Assembly (NCBI RefSeq): GCF_029784135.1
Contig: NC_073745.1
Location: 112,272,716 to 112,336,715 of the forward strand
Length of the DNA stretch: 64,000 nucleotides
DNA from: Toxorhynchites rutilus septentrionalis
Taxonomy: Eukaryota; Arthropoda; Insecta; Diptera; Culicidae
Direction: 5' to 3'
Part shown: positions 1-12,929 of the stretch, in pieces
Layout: every line of letters begins with the position of its first letter
How positions within the stretch are numbered: position 1 is the stretch's first letter
Made by a program: the position numbers and the translations under genes
The notes under the pieces: generated by a model
What the model saw: only the letters and a program-made list of their open reading frames with translations
Told to the model about the DNA's origin: nothing
Databases searched by the model: none

Positions 1-900
1 TGTGTTCCTTTTCGTTTTTGAATTACGGTCTTTCAAAGTTAACCGATGGTCTAAAAAATCATTTTCCTCTTTTTTCCCAACAAATAAGTTTTTCAAAAAT
101 TCATAACTTTTGAACTACTCCATCGTTTCAGGTATGCGGCATATAAAATTGAAGTCAATGAACTAGTCTTCTCTGAAAAAATATGACGCTTGCAAATAAT
201 TTGAGTTCTATTCGCATATATCTATCCTAGTCGCATAGGAATATCGAACGAAGAATAAAAACAAGTTTGCTTTGAAAAATCATAACTCAAAAACGAAAAA
301 TAACACATCTCTCATTTTTTGATATGGTATGTAAAAGATCCTCAGAAAAAATATAAAAAATACAGGGCCCTTGGTCCCGAAACCATGTACACTATGAAAA
401 GCAGATACAATCAATAAACACGAAAACAAAATTCAATTTTTTCGCAATTGTAATATTTTTCAAAGAAGTCTAGTCTTATTAGCTTCATTTTTTTGTATCG
501 ATCATCGGTCAAGTAGTTCAAAAGTTTTGAATTTTAAAGGAAATAGGGGAAAAAATGATTTTCCGAACTATCGGTAATCTGTGAAAAATCGTAACTAAAA
601 AAAGAAAAAATACATCTCTGATTTTGGGATACGTTATGTGAAAAATACTCAGCTTTCGAGAAAAAAAATATAAAAAAATATAACGCCCTTGGTCCCGAGA
701 CCATGGGCACTATGAAAATAGCTACAATCAATAATCACAAAAGCAAAATCCAAAATTTTTGTGAGTGTGATATTTTTTGATGAGTTATGAGTTTTTGAAA
801 TGTCATTTTTGGAAAAAAAAAAAAAAGATTTTTCGGACCACCCTATAATCGAAATGGAAAAATAAAAAAATACGGTTCTCAAATTTTGCAATAAGAAACA
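1..900. repeat. Diverged direct and inverted repeat block
   Basis: A block of about 310 bp occurs twice in the same orientation: the stretch around 260-460 (cataactcaaaaacg, acatctctcatt, cccttggtcccga, accatg, actatgaaaa) recurs around 575-775 with scattered changes. A third piece near 40-130 (cataacttttgaactact) reappears in inverted orientation near 490-565. No coding capacity is convincing. It looks like the remains of an AT-rich repetitive element, family not recognised; a related motif is seen near 30.7-30.85 kb. Confidence 0.6.
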
Positions 901-1929
901 AAACTACAAATTTTAATAGAGATCTGAGAACCACTATATTGGTTTGCCATGTAATGACTGAAAACTTGAAAAACTAGATTAGAGAAGCTGCAAGCTGGAG
1001 AGGTGAGGAGGCCTAAAAAAATTAGTACCCAGACGTACCAGATTTCAATCCTTCTGGTTTTCTACAACAAAAAATCAAATGAATTCTTAATTAATAGAGA
1101 TTCCGCTAAGTTATGAACCGAGTTAAAGTTATGGACGAGTGGGACAAAAGGGCGACCGTTTGCAAAAAATATGAATTTTACGGCATATTTTTTTATGACG
1201 ATCCAATTTTTAAAAACAAAATAGTAAAATAGTAAAAATATTTTTGTTAGTTAATACGATGGAGAGATGTATAAAAAATTGTCATATAAAGTTTTAAATA
1301 AATCGGTTAAGTATAACTTGATATGTCAGCTTGAAAAAAGTAGTTAAAAACGCGTTTAATGTTTTAAGACAAGGCCATACCTACAGCATTTGTTTTTTGG
1401 GCAGCTGATTCCGGTCTTCGTCGACAAGATCACTTTTCTGGAAGCGTTGAGTACTGATATTTGTCTCTCCTTTGAAAATTTTCACCCGTTAACAAACAGC
1501 GTTCAAGTATTTAAGAACCAAAACCACCACATGAAATGCATCGCAAATTACTCGATTTAAATCCAGCTAGTAAGAATGTTATGAAAGCATCATCTACAAA
1601 ATCAGAAGATAACTGATACCGGCAGGGCGAATTGTGGGAAAATCTTATAATAATCAATTAATTAATCAACTCGACAACATGTAAAAGGATCCCACGCAGT
1701 ATTTTGATCGATTACAATAAGCCCACTAACGGTTGGCATTGGTCTCTCTGAAAATGCAATTAAAGAGATGTTCAGCAGAGTAAACATAATTGTTAATTAA
1801 CGTTCCTCCATACGTGACATCGTGATATTATCCCAATGAAAAACGGAAAAATTCAATTAAATATACCCTCCAATACAGATAAACTCACAAAAAGCTCCAA
1901 TAATGATTCTTTTTTTTTCTCAATTGCAG
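901..1929. other. Unassigned AT-rich DNA
   Basis: I see no supported gene or repeat boundary here. The last 20 bases form a pyrimidine-rich tract ending in cag that could be a splice acceptor for the candidate exon that follows. Confidence 0.4.
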
Positions 1930-2260
1930 CCTTTCACTCAGCATAAATCAGCGATGGATGGAGAACGTAAAAAACTAGTGGAAATCAGCGCCATGTCTTC
2001 ATCGCGGTCGATGATGCGACAGGAGAATAAATATAAAATTTAACGAAAAAAAACCACGATGAGTGGAAAAGGGTGTCAACGAAGTGGCTATTGATTGGTG
2101 AAAAATATTTGCGTAGTCGAAAAAAAGGAAGCAACAGCAAATTGTTGTCCGAGGCACGACCAACAGTGATCCAACGATTCCGATATGAATAATCATTACA
2201 GAGCGGAGGTCAGGAAAATTCGATCCCGTGCTCAACGTATTCAGGATGACATCGATTCAG
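1930..2260 (+). CDS. Candidate host exon, partial gene
   Basis: A strong acceptor-like pyrimidine tract ending ttgcag at 1929 and a good donor (CAG followed by gtaaat) at 2260/2261 delimit this segment. An ATG at 2185 opens a frame of 25 complete codons before the donor (MNNHYRAEVRKIRSR...DIDS), rich in Arg, Asp and Ile and not resembling any transposon product I know. An earlier ATG at 1954 opens a 29-codon frame that ends inside the segment, so it would be an upstream ORF if the exon is real. No matching downstream exon is identified in the window. I do not recognise the protein. The splice signals are suggestive only: AT-rich DNA produces such sites by chance. Confidence 0.3.
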
Positions 2261-3430
2261 GTAAATATTTACCAAATGGTTCAATCGAAATAAGTACACG
2301 AGCTGGTGGATACAATCAGGTCAATAATGGTTTGGCGTTAAAACTGAATAATCTATTTACTAATAATATCGAACAGAGGAATCATTTTATATTTAAACAG
2401 AAATAAAAATGCTTTTAAATCTGGATTGGTAGAATCTATTTTTCATAAACAAATCACTTCCGAGCGGGCAATCTGGTTTTGCTTCATCCAAGCTTCTCCA
2501 TTGCAAACCTACTTTCCGATATGCTCGAACATGTGTTCACTATCCAGGTTTGACTTTTATGATTCGCTCGTGTAAAAGCGGATCCGTGGAAGTGCTGGAA
2601 CTGAAACAATCAATGAAGCGAATACAATGCACTATAGGTATTTGTTCGTAAAATGCACTACGTAAAATGATACCGAAACATAATGAATCTAACCTGTCAG
2701 TCCATTGTTTTATCTGTATCGGAACTCCGGAGTAACAAGTTAACGACCGCCAGGTGTGTTTCCCAAAATTATAAACGCATTAGCGGGCTGAGCTGTCAGC
2801 AGCTGTTTATCGACAACGCTGGTCCGCCCTGATGGACGTTTCGGAAGGGAAATGCTATTCCGTTTACTACAGGTCAAGTTCAAACGAGCGACTCGTTCGA
2901 ACCTATGTGGGAAATGTAAACTATCCGCTAACACAAACAATTTCCGAGCTCGCGAGCACGCGATATATCAATTAGCGTCTGATCCAGACACAACGATTTG
3001 CCGCTGCCACGAATAGTATGGAAACAATCTGTCCATGAATAGGTTTTCCATATTGCAACAAGTCCAACTCGGAGGAAGAGAATAAGGGACGGCAAGTTAT
3101 TTAAGGTGTGGGGCATTCTGACGTTGAATTATATTAATTTTATTTCGTGCAAACGTCCCAAGCGTCTTTTGGCGTCAGAACAATTTCACGATAATCTGTT
3201 TTCAATATTGCTGGTTCTGAATATATTTCAGTGTTCAAACGCCGAACAAACGCCGTGTAAAATAAGGCAACTTGGCCATCAAGGCTATGTTGGACAAATT
3301 TTTCGTATTCCGCTGTTAATCTGGTTGCTCCTTTTGGGCGGTAAAATTTAAGTAGCACAAATCGGGCCAATCAAAACGTGGGATTTAGCGCGTTGAAAGA
3401 ATGCTTGACATTTCAAAATTATTCAAATGT
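2261..3430. other. Unassigned DNA
   Basis: Short open frames occur on both strands (for example 3106-3351 and its opposite strand 3140-3370) but they overlap each other, lack recognisable motifs and have no consistent codon character. No gene is supported. Confidence 0.4.
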
Positions 3431-3439
3431 TTGTGTCAA

Positions 3440-3720
3440 GAAAATTAAAATTTTATTCATTGTGATAGATGCGTTAAAATTTTGTCCATGTCTTTGGGCC
3501 ATTCCGGTATTTTTCCATCAATTCAAAGCTTAAATTTATCATTTGTTGTCTGTAGCGATCTGTATTCAACGTTTTACACGGGTCTAGTAGTTTTTGGTGC
3601 ACAACGATCCCACCACACACAGAGCATCATCTTTCGACCGAAACGATTTGGCTTTTTTTCAGTGTTCCACCAAAGCACACAGTTCTCACCACTGGGAAAT
3701 ACCTTCTTCACATACGCTGC
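3440..3720 (-). pseudogene. Mariner transposase fragment
   Basis: Reading the minus strand gives, across more than one frame, the mariner-type series of an Arg-rich segment, a CVWWD-like strand and NTDRYRQQMINL followed by ELMEKY, which is the stretch between the first and second catalytic Asp of mariner transposases. No terminal inverted repeats or remaining catalytic residues could be placed. This is a short, dead relic with stop codons and a frameshift. The match is by motif recognition only; the subfamily is not assigned. Confidence 0.55.
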
Positions 3721-5600
3721 ACTTTGCCGCCACTTTTAATCCGGTAACAATTCTCAAATTTACGAAAATATAATGAACGACCGGATAAAGTCTCCAAAAG
3801 ACCGAGCACACTTTTGAATTCACACAAGCTCTTTCATCGCAAAAAGTGATGTAAAATAATTCGCTTTTTATTATCTCGGATATTACATGAGAATGCATCG
3901 TAGCAATTCAAATAACTCCTTTGTAGAATATGGATTGATGATTCATAATTGTCCTCGTGATAGCTGATAATCACCCTTATTCCGGAACACGATCAGGTTT
4001 AAAATTAGCACGATGTTGCATTCTGTAATCCGACCGAGATCGACTTGTAAAATCTATCTAAATCTATATAAATTCAAACATTTTAAAATTAATCCGAGAT
4101 ATAAACCCAATCGACATATGCAAGAGTGGCTCCACTGCCCTGAGCCGAAAAAAAATTGTGTGTTAGGCGTCGTGCACAAATTACGTAACACATGAAGGGG
4201 GGGAGGGAGGTTGCGTTACTTACTGTGTATTAGAGATAGGAAATTGCGTTTGACGTTTGTTCGGATCATACGGAGTCAAGCGGATAGAATAAAATTGGTT
4301 GTCAAAAAGAATCCAATAGAAATGTCATAAAAGATCTAATGATCAGGAAGTGTTACGTTTCTTATAGTAATCCACTACATAGATAAAGTATTGTTATTAA
4401 AGGTGAAAATCAATAAAAATGAACAAACTACATTCTTTATCAAATAATGCTAGCGTTTCAAATCAACAGGGTTCAACTGACATTTTGGCGGATACTGAAA
4501 TTAGTATTATTGACTTCTAAACATAACATAATTCATCTTTTACTTCTTTTTTTCCTTCTTATTTTCTTCGAACTTTTTACTTCTCGCCAAATGTTAGGTT
4601 TTCTTATTCCGAACGATAGAATTATTATAAGAACTTCTTTTCATTCATTAAAACAACTTAAAATACGAATTACACAAACTACAACATTTATTTCAATTCT
4701 GATTGGGTCAAAAAGGTAAATAAACAAAGCCTGAGTCGCGAAAATGTTTACTTTTATAGGAGAAACATCTGACAGCATGCGGAAAAAAGGTGCAAGAAAT
4801 TTAAATTTTATTGACTCCGCATGACCAAGGGATCAAGGCAATACTACCACTTTTGCATATGTCGGATGGATTTTGAAATTCAGAAGTCGATCTCGATAGG
4901 GTTTGCGAAATTAATTTCCAAACTCGTTCGGGTTCCGGAATAGAGGTGAATATATTCAAATTTATGTACTTATCACAATGCAGCAATGTAGTATTCATAG
5001 CAAACGCTATCGCAGTAGTTTTTTTCGGAAGAAACACATTCGACCACAGGTTGCCGTTTTTTCATTTTAAATAAATGCATTTTTTTTGTAGAAAAAAGAC
5101 GTAAGCTCTATTGGTTTGATTCTTCAACTGAATTGTCTAACCAATATAATAAGTTCACTTCTAAAAGCAACGACGGAAGGCAAAAACGGACAATCAGCTA
5201 AGTCTATACTCGAAGCAAATGATTAAGAAATAACCAATAGAATACCTCATGACAAAACTAGTTAATAATGGTTAAATATAATATTGCTCGAACTTGATAC
5301 TTTAAAGAGACTTGAAAAAATTTCGATAGAACCTTGACAAAAAATAATATTTCATTATTCCTTATATAGGCAAGTAAAAAGAACTAATTTGACATAATTT
5401 GATTTTATTTTTCACAACAGAATATTCGTATTGTTCTTGTCAGTAACATTAACGCTTTAAAATATTCAAAAGAATAGTTTACAACAGGACAAGTGTTACT
5501 TAATTTATTCGATGATGGTTTTTCAATTCATTGCAACACAAATGGTTGGAATCTCAACAAGATACATTCATACATTGTGGAATGCTTAGAATGAAGTATG
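3721..5600. other. Unassigned AT-rich DNA
   Basis: No supported gene. A 21-base motif gtcgtgcacaaattacgtaac lies at about 4171-4191, next to a G-rich run (gggggggaggg). The same 21 bases recur at 62705, inside a broken non-LTR element, so it is part of a short dispersed repeat. Confidence 0.4.
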
Positions 5601-5607
5601 TTTAACG

Positions 5608-6078
5608 TCAATTTCGACTAATAACCTTGAAAATTCGTGTTGGAATGCTATTTACCAAATTCTGCTGAACGGATTTCTCGATATTTTTCCATGTTTCCGA
5701 AATTGCGACCTTGAGCTCTTCAATCGTGGTGTATCGTTTTCCCTCAGTGTAGATTCTGCGTACAAGGATCCCCCTAAGATTAATCTGAAGAGCAAGCCGG
5801 CCAGTCCAGAAAAATAAGTTTTTGGTCCTTAATCCATTGCTTAGTTTACTTGCTGGAATGAATAGTAGCATTGTTTTGCTAGAATGTGAATTATTTGTGA
5901 CGATATCCACGCAAAAACGATAGGAGAGAGGATTCCAGAACATGTGTGTAATCCATGAATGATGTGAAAGCTATCTTTAGCTTTCCGACGAGCAATTTCT
6001 CTAATATCAACATTTTCTTGGTAAAAAATGCACCGATTTTTCTATCTCCCTCTCCGTGAACACTTTTCCCTTCGGCAT
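5608..6078 (-). pseudogene. Internally deleted Tc1-like transposase
   Basis: The minus strand begins at 6078 with ATG and MPKGKVFTERE, a Tc1-type start, and ends near 5608 with RRIYTEGKRYTTIEELK...LVNSIPTRIFKVI, a typical Tc1 C-terminus. Between them the catalytic core is largely missing: only LDWPACS, the start of the motif before the third acidic residue, is seen near 5820, and the frame is broken there by stops. Total length is about 470 bp against roughly 1,000 bp for an intact gene. It cannot encode an active transposase. A piece matching the DNA upstream of its ATG (ggtcttatagaaacttgacacttg) recurs near 56130, so a sibling copy exists in this window. Confidence 0.75.
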
Positions 6079-6909
6079 TTTACAGATTTATTGATCAAAA
6101 CGACTAGAACTACGGAAAATGTAATTGGTCTTATAGAAACTTGACACTTGGAAAATACGAAAACATTCGTTTACGCTCAGCGCTTGCACACATACATATG
6201 AAAATCATGCAGTGTATGGTAGTCACCAATACCTACACACTAGAATATAAATTGAAGCATCGTTTGTTTACAATGACACAAAGTAGTAAGATCATCCCCT
6301 GGTCTTATAGAAGTTGGACAGAGTGTAGTAGTAAATAACCTAATGGATTCAGACTTAAATAGAATACTCGATGAGGACTCCATATTTCAAATATGACGCG
6401 GCGGAAATCAAGTCTAGAACAATATTCGTGAAACCGGAAGCAGTTAGGAAAAAGGACCGAAACTAACATTCTAGAACATTCGATAGTATTCGAATTCACG
6501 AAACAAAACCGACTCGATCTTTTCCTTCTGAGCCGCCAAGCGAATCAGTTGATTTTTTGAGTGTTAAATTTCAAAAGTTGTTTTGGTGAGACAATAAGGA
6601 TTTAAGGATCGATTTTGTTAGCTATTCAGCAAAATATCTTTTTCAGAAATTTTCGGAGTTTGTTACAGTTTGAGAACCATCAAAAGTCGTAAGTTGTGCA
6701 AATAATTGAGCAACAAAAGAAGTGAGTTTTTATTTTGAATAGGAAACAAAAGTTTTTGTGTTACAAAATATTTCTGTTCAAACAATAAGAGCAATTTAGT
6801 TATTTTGTTGTGATAATACGGTTGCAGCAGTTTTTCTGTGGGCCTAGACAATGGAGGTAATATGAAATGAAACATTTTTAGGGATACAAAACAGGGCATT
6901 AATAAATAC
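6079..6909. other. Unassigned DNA beyond the Tc1-like relic
   Basis: The first about 150 bases share sequence with 56090-56200 and so belong to the Tc1-like element's flank or terminal region. The phrase cttatagaa occurs again at about 6304. Beyond that no gene or repeat is supported. Confidence 0.4.
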
Positions 6910-6911
6910 AA

Positions 6912-7071
6912 TTAACACTAAACCTACCACGAGGGGTCAAAAGACCCATTTCAAACTTTTAATCGAAATTTTCTTGCGAATTACATTGTCACAACATCAT
7001 TCGCCTACACTACTTTTCCTAAAACATACATCGAATGTATTTTTCAGTGTGTGTTCCTCTCTTGTTATTTT
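6912..7071. repeat. Possible piggyBac-type MITE end
   Basis: TTAA at 6912 is followed by CACTAAACCTACCACG and then a near-palindrome ggggtcaaaagaccc. This mirrors the layout of the piggyBac-like element at 32571 (TTAA, CACTAGAACTACC, then a ccgtcaaattgacgg palindrome). No opposite end was found before repeat B1 begins, so only one end may survive. Confidence 0.3.
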
Positions 7072-8020
7072 TTGACCTAGGACTACGTCTTACATTAAGG
7101 GTGCCAAATCAGAAAACAGGTCACGCTTTTATGAAATAAAGTTAACGTTAATAACAATTTTTGCTGCGAACGTATTTTAACGATGTGCATACCAATCGAA
7201 ACGGAAACATTCTAAGATTTGATTGATATGCTATACATTACAATCCCATAGTCTGTATATGTTTTAAATTGATGAAAATTGGAAGCATTTCCATTTCCCC
7301 ATACATTTGTTCTGTCCATTTGTGTGCTTTCCCGAACAAAGCTGTCTATAACGAGCAACTGATGCAGCCGCTTGATTAGAAACAGTCGGAGACGAATGAA
7401 TTGTTGGATTTAAAGCCTCCGTAAATAAAGGAAAAGATGATAAAGAAGAAGAATAGAAACAACGAAGGGGGATAGCGAAAAGAGTATATTTGCGATGTAG
7501 GTAAGCTGTCGCTTGCGTATAAGTATTGCATCTCCTCTTAGGAAAATTCTTAAAATCTTTCTGTTACCGAAACAACAAAGGTCACTTATTCTGCTCGTTC
7601 TGTGTTTTATGTTTCCCCTCGAACTGTGAACGCCAGCGAATAATTCACTTGAAGTTTATCGCTGCAACTATGTGCATCTGTTAGACGCGTGTTTGATGCT
7701 TGTTGAATGGCGATGCACGTAAGATGCTTCTCGTTAAATTCAGTGCAATGTGTGCATTGATATAAAGAAGCAAATTGTGACATACGACCTATTAGTGTAT
7801 TGTTCTCGCAAAGGCAAGAAAAAATCGTTATTTCTCGAAATGATTCTACAAAACCACGCAAGCTATTAAACCTTTTCAGGATCCCGGAACTTTTTACTAA
7901 AGAGTTTATTATGAACTTTCGACGTATTCGCAAATAATATCCGAAATGATAAACCAACAAATTTAAAAAAAAAAGCGTAATCCTGCGTCCTAAGCAATCG
8001 TGTCTCGGATACAATCCCTC
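7072..8020 (+). mobile_element. Repeat family B, copy 1 (empty site)
   Basis: It starts with ttgacctaggactacgtc and runs colinearly, in opposite orientation, with the sequence at 59180 down to about 57490, sharing for example gaaaacaggtcacg, aaagttaacgttaat, acattacaat and catttgttctgtccatttg. The far end near 7985-8020 (aagcaatcgtgtctcggatac) matches 56490-56510. The family has no recognised coding gene; open frames on the minus strand (7607-8062) look incidental. This copy lacks the ITmD37E insertion found in copy 2 and so shows the pre-insertion site tgtaTAgcat near 7235. It is probably a non-autonomous DNA transposon. Confidence 0.7.
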
Positions 8021-8504
8021 GAATTTTTTGACTGAGAAATATATGTAATCTGACCCTTGCAAACATTTTTATGAAATCAGAAAAAATTGTATGGTTTTGA
8101 TACAAAACCATTGTATTACAAATTTGTTGTTATTGCTTTATATATTTTGTTGTATTTGTGAATGAATAGTGAATGATCAGAATTAATTGTATTGTTGACT
8201 ATCCAAGCGAGCTTACAGTAACCATTCCAAGCTACAGTGCTATATTGCGTGTCAAAAATTGCAATTTTAATAGTTTGATAATAATTGTTAGCCCAAAATG
8301 TCGAAATATACAGGAGATAAAAATAGATGATTTAAAAAAAGTTTCTGGATTAGTTTCGATTTATTTATTAATTTTTTATTTTTTTTATTTCTTTAGTTTT
8401 TTTTAACATTTTGGTTGGTCCAGTCGATTTGGTTTTCTTCCGGAAATAGGAAACTTCGGATCGTTTTTTGGTAATTTGGTTGAAAAGGTCAATTGAAGAT
8501 AGAT
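8021..8504. other. Unassigned AT-rich DNA
   Basis: A small open frame (8173-8406) ends in a run of Phe and Leu codons made by poly-T DNA. Nothing is supported. Confidence 0.35.
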
Positions 8505-8757
8505 ACTGTCGCGTGGCCAAGCGAAAACGCTAGTCCGGGCAACCTTAAATTTTGAATCCCGACAGAGGACCTTCGTCCTCTGGCGCGAAAGTCGTAGATT
8601 TTAAAGATCCGAGCAGGATCACATTCACATGTTCCCTAAAGGCTCCTACGTAAGAAAATTAACAGACCATAACAGCTTACAATGTAGCTCAAAAACTGCT
8701 CACGCTGATCAGTTTGTTTCAGAAACCTTTGAAAAAAGTGTGATCGCAGAAAAAAAA
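8505..8757 (+). mobile_element. Possible tRNA-derived SINE, degraded
   Basis: Around 8508-8565 the sequence gtggccaagcg resembles a tRNA box A, and ttttgaatccc about 40 bases later resembles box B. A run of A residues with aaagagaa lies at about 8749, about 250 bp downstream, as a possible tail. A 7-bp hairpin, agaggac cttc gtcctct, follows the tRNA-like part. No target duplication was identified. Confidence 0.35.
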
Positions 8758-9789
8758 AGAGAAATATCCAATCGGCTTTGCTATAGTATGTCGTTTTAGA
8801 CGAACAAACTTTTCATTCTCTCTTCTCTTTATTTGGATATCGTGAATTGACAGTTTAAAATTCACGAACAGAGGCATATTCTATTACTTCAAAAACTTCT
8901 ACACAAACATGAGTAAAAACACTTTCAAACTTCGAACGCTCCGCGAACTACCCGCTTCCGAAGTTTCCAAAACATTTAAGTACCACAAACAAAGATTAAA
9001 AACTTTTTACGGTAGACTTTCTTTCATGGTATAGCTTTTTCCTTCCATCACGCATCTTTTAATTTCATTGTGGGCTGTGAAGAAAAACAACCTCCCACCA
9101 AACTCCCTGTTTGTTGGCCATGTAAATTCTTACCGAAATGAATAATTTCATCAAAAATTTCAAACGCCGAAACGCGCCCTCCATTCAACCCGCATCACCT
9201 TGGCGGAAATTATTGTTCAACAAGCGTTTCAGTCGACCTGGAACCCGGAGTGGAAAACGTTGTACCACACGAGTACGAGGTCGGAAGTCTCCACCACCTG
9301 ACAATCCAATTTGTTGTTTTGAATATTTAATCGACTTCTGAAGTAATGCCCAGAAATGTTAATGTTCTGCTCGGAATCGATTCCAACGAGCAAGTTCAAG
9401 GGACACACCGTAAACAAGATAAATTTCCACTGCTTGTGGCAATGCGAATCGGGAAAGCAACGGAAAAAATGGAAACTTTTCGTCGTCGTGTATGTCGAGG
9501 GATGAAAAAGGTATCCTTTCGACATGCTGACAACCGCCGGAGAAAAAAGTTGAAAACTGTCAAAAGTTGATCTGTGATGAAGATGTGTCATACGGAAGGC
9601 TGATGAGAACTTCCGCTATTATATTGTACAAAAAACATCGAACTTATTTTCCACTAAATCGAATGTGATGAGATAACAAAAAACATTCGCCCGAGTTGAT
9701 GTGGAATAGGAATGTAGCTAAAACTTCTTCAATTTTAAGCAACGAAATTGCTATCTCGAAGTTATGAATATTTTAACTGATGAGCAATT
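8758..9789. other. Unassigned DNA with overlapping open frames
   Basis: Open frames cover 9138-9341 and 9346-9570 on plus and 9229-9591 on minus. They overlap antisense, show no known motif, and none has splice signals I trust. A third plus frame over about 9200-9330 reads without stops (GNYCSTSVSVDLEPG...). An old gene fragment is possible but not supported. Confidence 0.3.
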
Positions 9790-9799
9790 CGACAAATTA

Positions 9800-10290
9800 C
9801 AAAACATGAATATTTTTGATTCGAATGAAAGTTTGTATTCCGTTTGGGTTGAAGCAAATATGAGTTTTCCACAGCAATTGGAAATTTTTTGACTCAAGCG
9901 CAAACTTTTGAAGAGGGCGTATCGATTTTAGTAGGAGAAATCTTTGATAATTAATATCTCGAAAACTATGAGTCGTACCGAAATAGTGTTTTAAAAAGAG
10001 TTATAGAGTATTGATGTCTAAACACGAAAAAAATATACACTGAGAAAAAAAAATAGTACTCTTTTTTTATTTACAAAAAAAAACTTTAATTTGCAATATC
10101 CAAAATACATATTTTTTTTTTATTTTTTCATATAAAATAGAAGTCATGTAGAAAATTTAAAAAATGGGTCCAGGATGGTAAAACTATTTTTGACGAACTT
10201 TGTGGAACATCGAATTTTTATGAATTTTCGAAACTTCGAATTTTTGTATGTTAACAATCATTTTTAGCCACAAATTATGATTCCTGATGT
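9800..10290. repeat. Left long terminal inverted repeat
   Basis: Contains tgagttttccacagcaattg, gactcaagcg, cataaaatagaagtcatg-like and gaaacttcgaatttttgtatg blocks, each found in reverse complement in the right arm. About 150 extra bases (roughly 9935-10085) interrupt it relative to the right arm. Confidence 0.75.
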
Positions 10291-10799
10291 GATTTAAAAC
10301 AAAAAAGCTCATTATAAATTTCCTTCTAAATGTAGCCATTCTCGAGATATTTTGAAACATATTTCTAATGTATTGTCTTTTTTATAGTAAATATTCTCTT
10401 TTAATATGTTTGTCGTGTTCTACCGTCATGTTCATGAAATTTTATGAATTTGCTTATAATTTCCAACAACTTTTCCAAATACATCATCATGGTAAAAATA
10501 TATGTTTAGGAGTTACGTTGAAAATCATTTGAACACATGTGGGTTAATATAAAGCGATATTAAAAAATGATTTTTTTTATCTTAATACAAACTTTTAACA
10601 TGTTATACATGTTGCGCGAACAGAACACAACATTAATAAAAGGAAAAAATATAATTCTCTACAATTTGGTCAAATAATTCCTATATTTATCGGATTTTAA
10701 GAGGTTCTAATAATAATACTAGAATTTTTAGCGTTTATTTTTTATCAACATTTATTTTTATCAACTAAGAATTCTGTTGTATATAATTTATTTTTTTCA

Positions 10800-12904
10800 T
10801 TATTTTCTTATATTTCTATACACATTATGATAACTTGCTGCATTGTCGTTAGAGTACAACTTTGCTGCTACTTCATTCTCGGATACAGGTACAAAAGAAT
10901 GATACTTTTGGGTACCTGGAATTTGTTTGGTGTTATCATACATGCTACTCAACTCTTCCACACCCTGATCATATTCTTCTTGTGACATATATGAAAATGA
11001 CAATTTTGTAAGATAGTCTTCTTTTCGCTTGCTGGCCCAGTCGAATAACATTTTTTCACTCGTAATCGGATGTTCATGCTGCCTAGCCACACTAGCTCTT
11101 GTTACCATCCGTTTTAATGTACCACTAATTCCATCACAATGTCATTTGCCGTGTGATGTTGCAAAAAATGCTATTTAGCGTCAATGTCGTATTTCGATTT
11201 AAACTGACATAAACTCGCAAAATTTTTCCTATTTTTATACTGGGATGCAGCACCATCCGACTTGAATTTTATTCTTTTTACCTGCATTTGTTGTTTCGAA
11301 AATGTTAACAATTTAGAAATAAATACTTGCACAGCTATTGTGTCATGACTTAAAACTTCAGATATAACTACAAAGCTTAAATTTGCCAGAGAACCTTTTT
11401 CATCTCTATAATAAACAACGAATGGATGGATTGTTGCTTGATCATTGTTCCAGTGATGACTTTGAACTTCATCTTGAAGAACAAATGAATAATTTTCGGA
11501 AAAATCGCATATCACAACAACCTCATTTTCGTGCAAATTAGCTTTTATATTGTTAAGAAATGTGAACTGTTGTGTTCTAATGTAATCATGAATAAGTAAT
11601 TTTTCTTTGTTTTCGCAAAAATACGATACAAATTATTCCACCGGTTTTACAAGAGTTTCTATGACGCATCGATCAGTAGAAATCCATTGTGCATAAGTGA
11701 TTTCAATTAAATTGCGTTCCTGAAGCTCATCTAGAATCCAGTTTCCAAACTCGTCCATTGTTGAGCATTTTTTACATTCATGAAGGTAACAGTATTTTGA
11801 TCTATTTGATATGTTACATAGTTTTTTTTCCATATATTCTTTGCTTTCAATGTTAAAGGAATATTGTTTGAGACTATGAAGCATAAGATTTACATTTTCA
11901 TGGAATGTACAAACACAAACGTTATTATTTCCTGAACTACTCAGCAATTTGCAATGCTTCGGACGCATTGATGCAAAAGAGCTAAATCCAATTTTGCAAT
12001 TTGGATTAAGTTCCTTAAAACTGTTGAAAGTTTCCCGTAATGCTGTTATTAATAACCTTTTTTGGATGCATTGACGCTTCCCATCTTTGGCTACAGAAAC
12101 ATCTCTTTCTACAGGTAATGATCGACTGATATCGTCGTCATTATAAAATTCCGAAACATGATTTTTAACATCTTCACTTAAACTTGGTCCATATTTGCTA
12201 TGTGGTGTCGACAATATACTTTTTTCATTTGCCAGTTTTTTGGCTTGAATTGCCATATATTTATTAACGCCAAATTCTTCTTCCATTTTTTGCACGGACC
12301 AGGACTTAGGCAAAACTGTTAAAATTCTAACTTTTTCTGATCTTGTTGTGTGGTCAAATTTCTCTTTGAGCTGATTGATAATCTCATCAAACTCATTTGC
12401 CTTTTGTTTAAAATTCGACTCTTCGTCTTCTTCATGTGAAACGGAAAATAGATTTCTTGTATTACCTTTAGAAATTTCTTTGAATTTTTGTCCGGGGTAA
12501 CTAGCCTGTCCAAGTCTTTTCGTCATTATTGGTGAAACGTTAATACCGGCGATTCCCTTGTTGAATAGCTCAATGTTGTACGCTCGGGAATACTCTGATA
12601 TATTGCTGTTTTGGGAATCTTGCGAAGATGCTGAAACGACTGAAACTATTGATGGTACTTCTTCTAAAGTATTTCCTACTGCTGTACTGATCTGCTCCTC
12701 AGTATTACACTGCTTTGGTTTGGAAGAGTATACAGATAAACGGCATGATCCGCAAATTTTTAAAGATGTATCTAAAAGGATATTGCATCCCATTGACTTA
12801 AGTTTCTCAATCATTGACACGGTTAAGAAACGTTTTTTGGAAGAACATTTCTTACCGTTTTTCGGAAACGGTCTACACCACGAAATTTTTTGTTTGTAGT
12901 TCAT
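10800..12904 (-). pseudogene. Transposase-like gene, broken by stops and a frameshift
   Basis: The first open part (12904 to 11633, 423 codons) starts at ATG with a Cys-rich N-terminus (CGSCR, plus paired Cys later: YCYLHECKKC). It contains the signature KRLLITALRETF...FSSFASMRPKHCKLL...VCVCTFHENV, familiar from many repeated, unnamed arthropod and cnidarian genes. After a TAA at 11633-11635 the same frame continues without shift to a TAG at 11171, carrying VVVICDFSENYSFVLQDE and FKSDGAASQYKNRKNF. These two conserved Asp segments look like part of a DDE/D-type catalytic centre. The remainder (11108 to 10800, beginning near MVTRASVARQHEHP) is in another frame after a one-base loss in an A-run near 11163 and a further TGA. 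At least three lesions make it non-functional. The family's biochemical role is inferred from its position between long inverted repeats. Confidence 0.7.
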
Positions 12905-12929
12905 TGTTGTATACTGTCATTCACTCTAT

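Noticed and set aside
7607..8062. 151-codon minus ORF as a gene
   Set aside because: It falls within repeat B, has no motif and is not preserved as a frame in copy 2.
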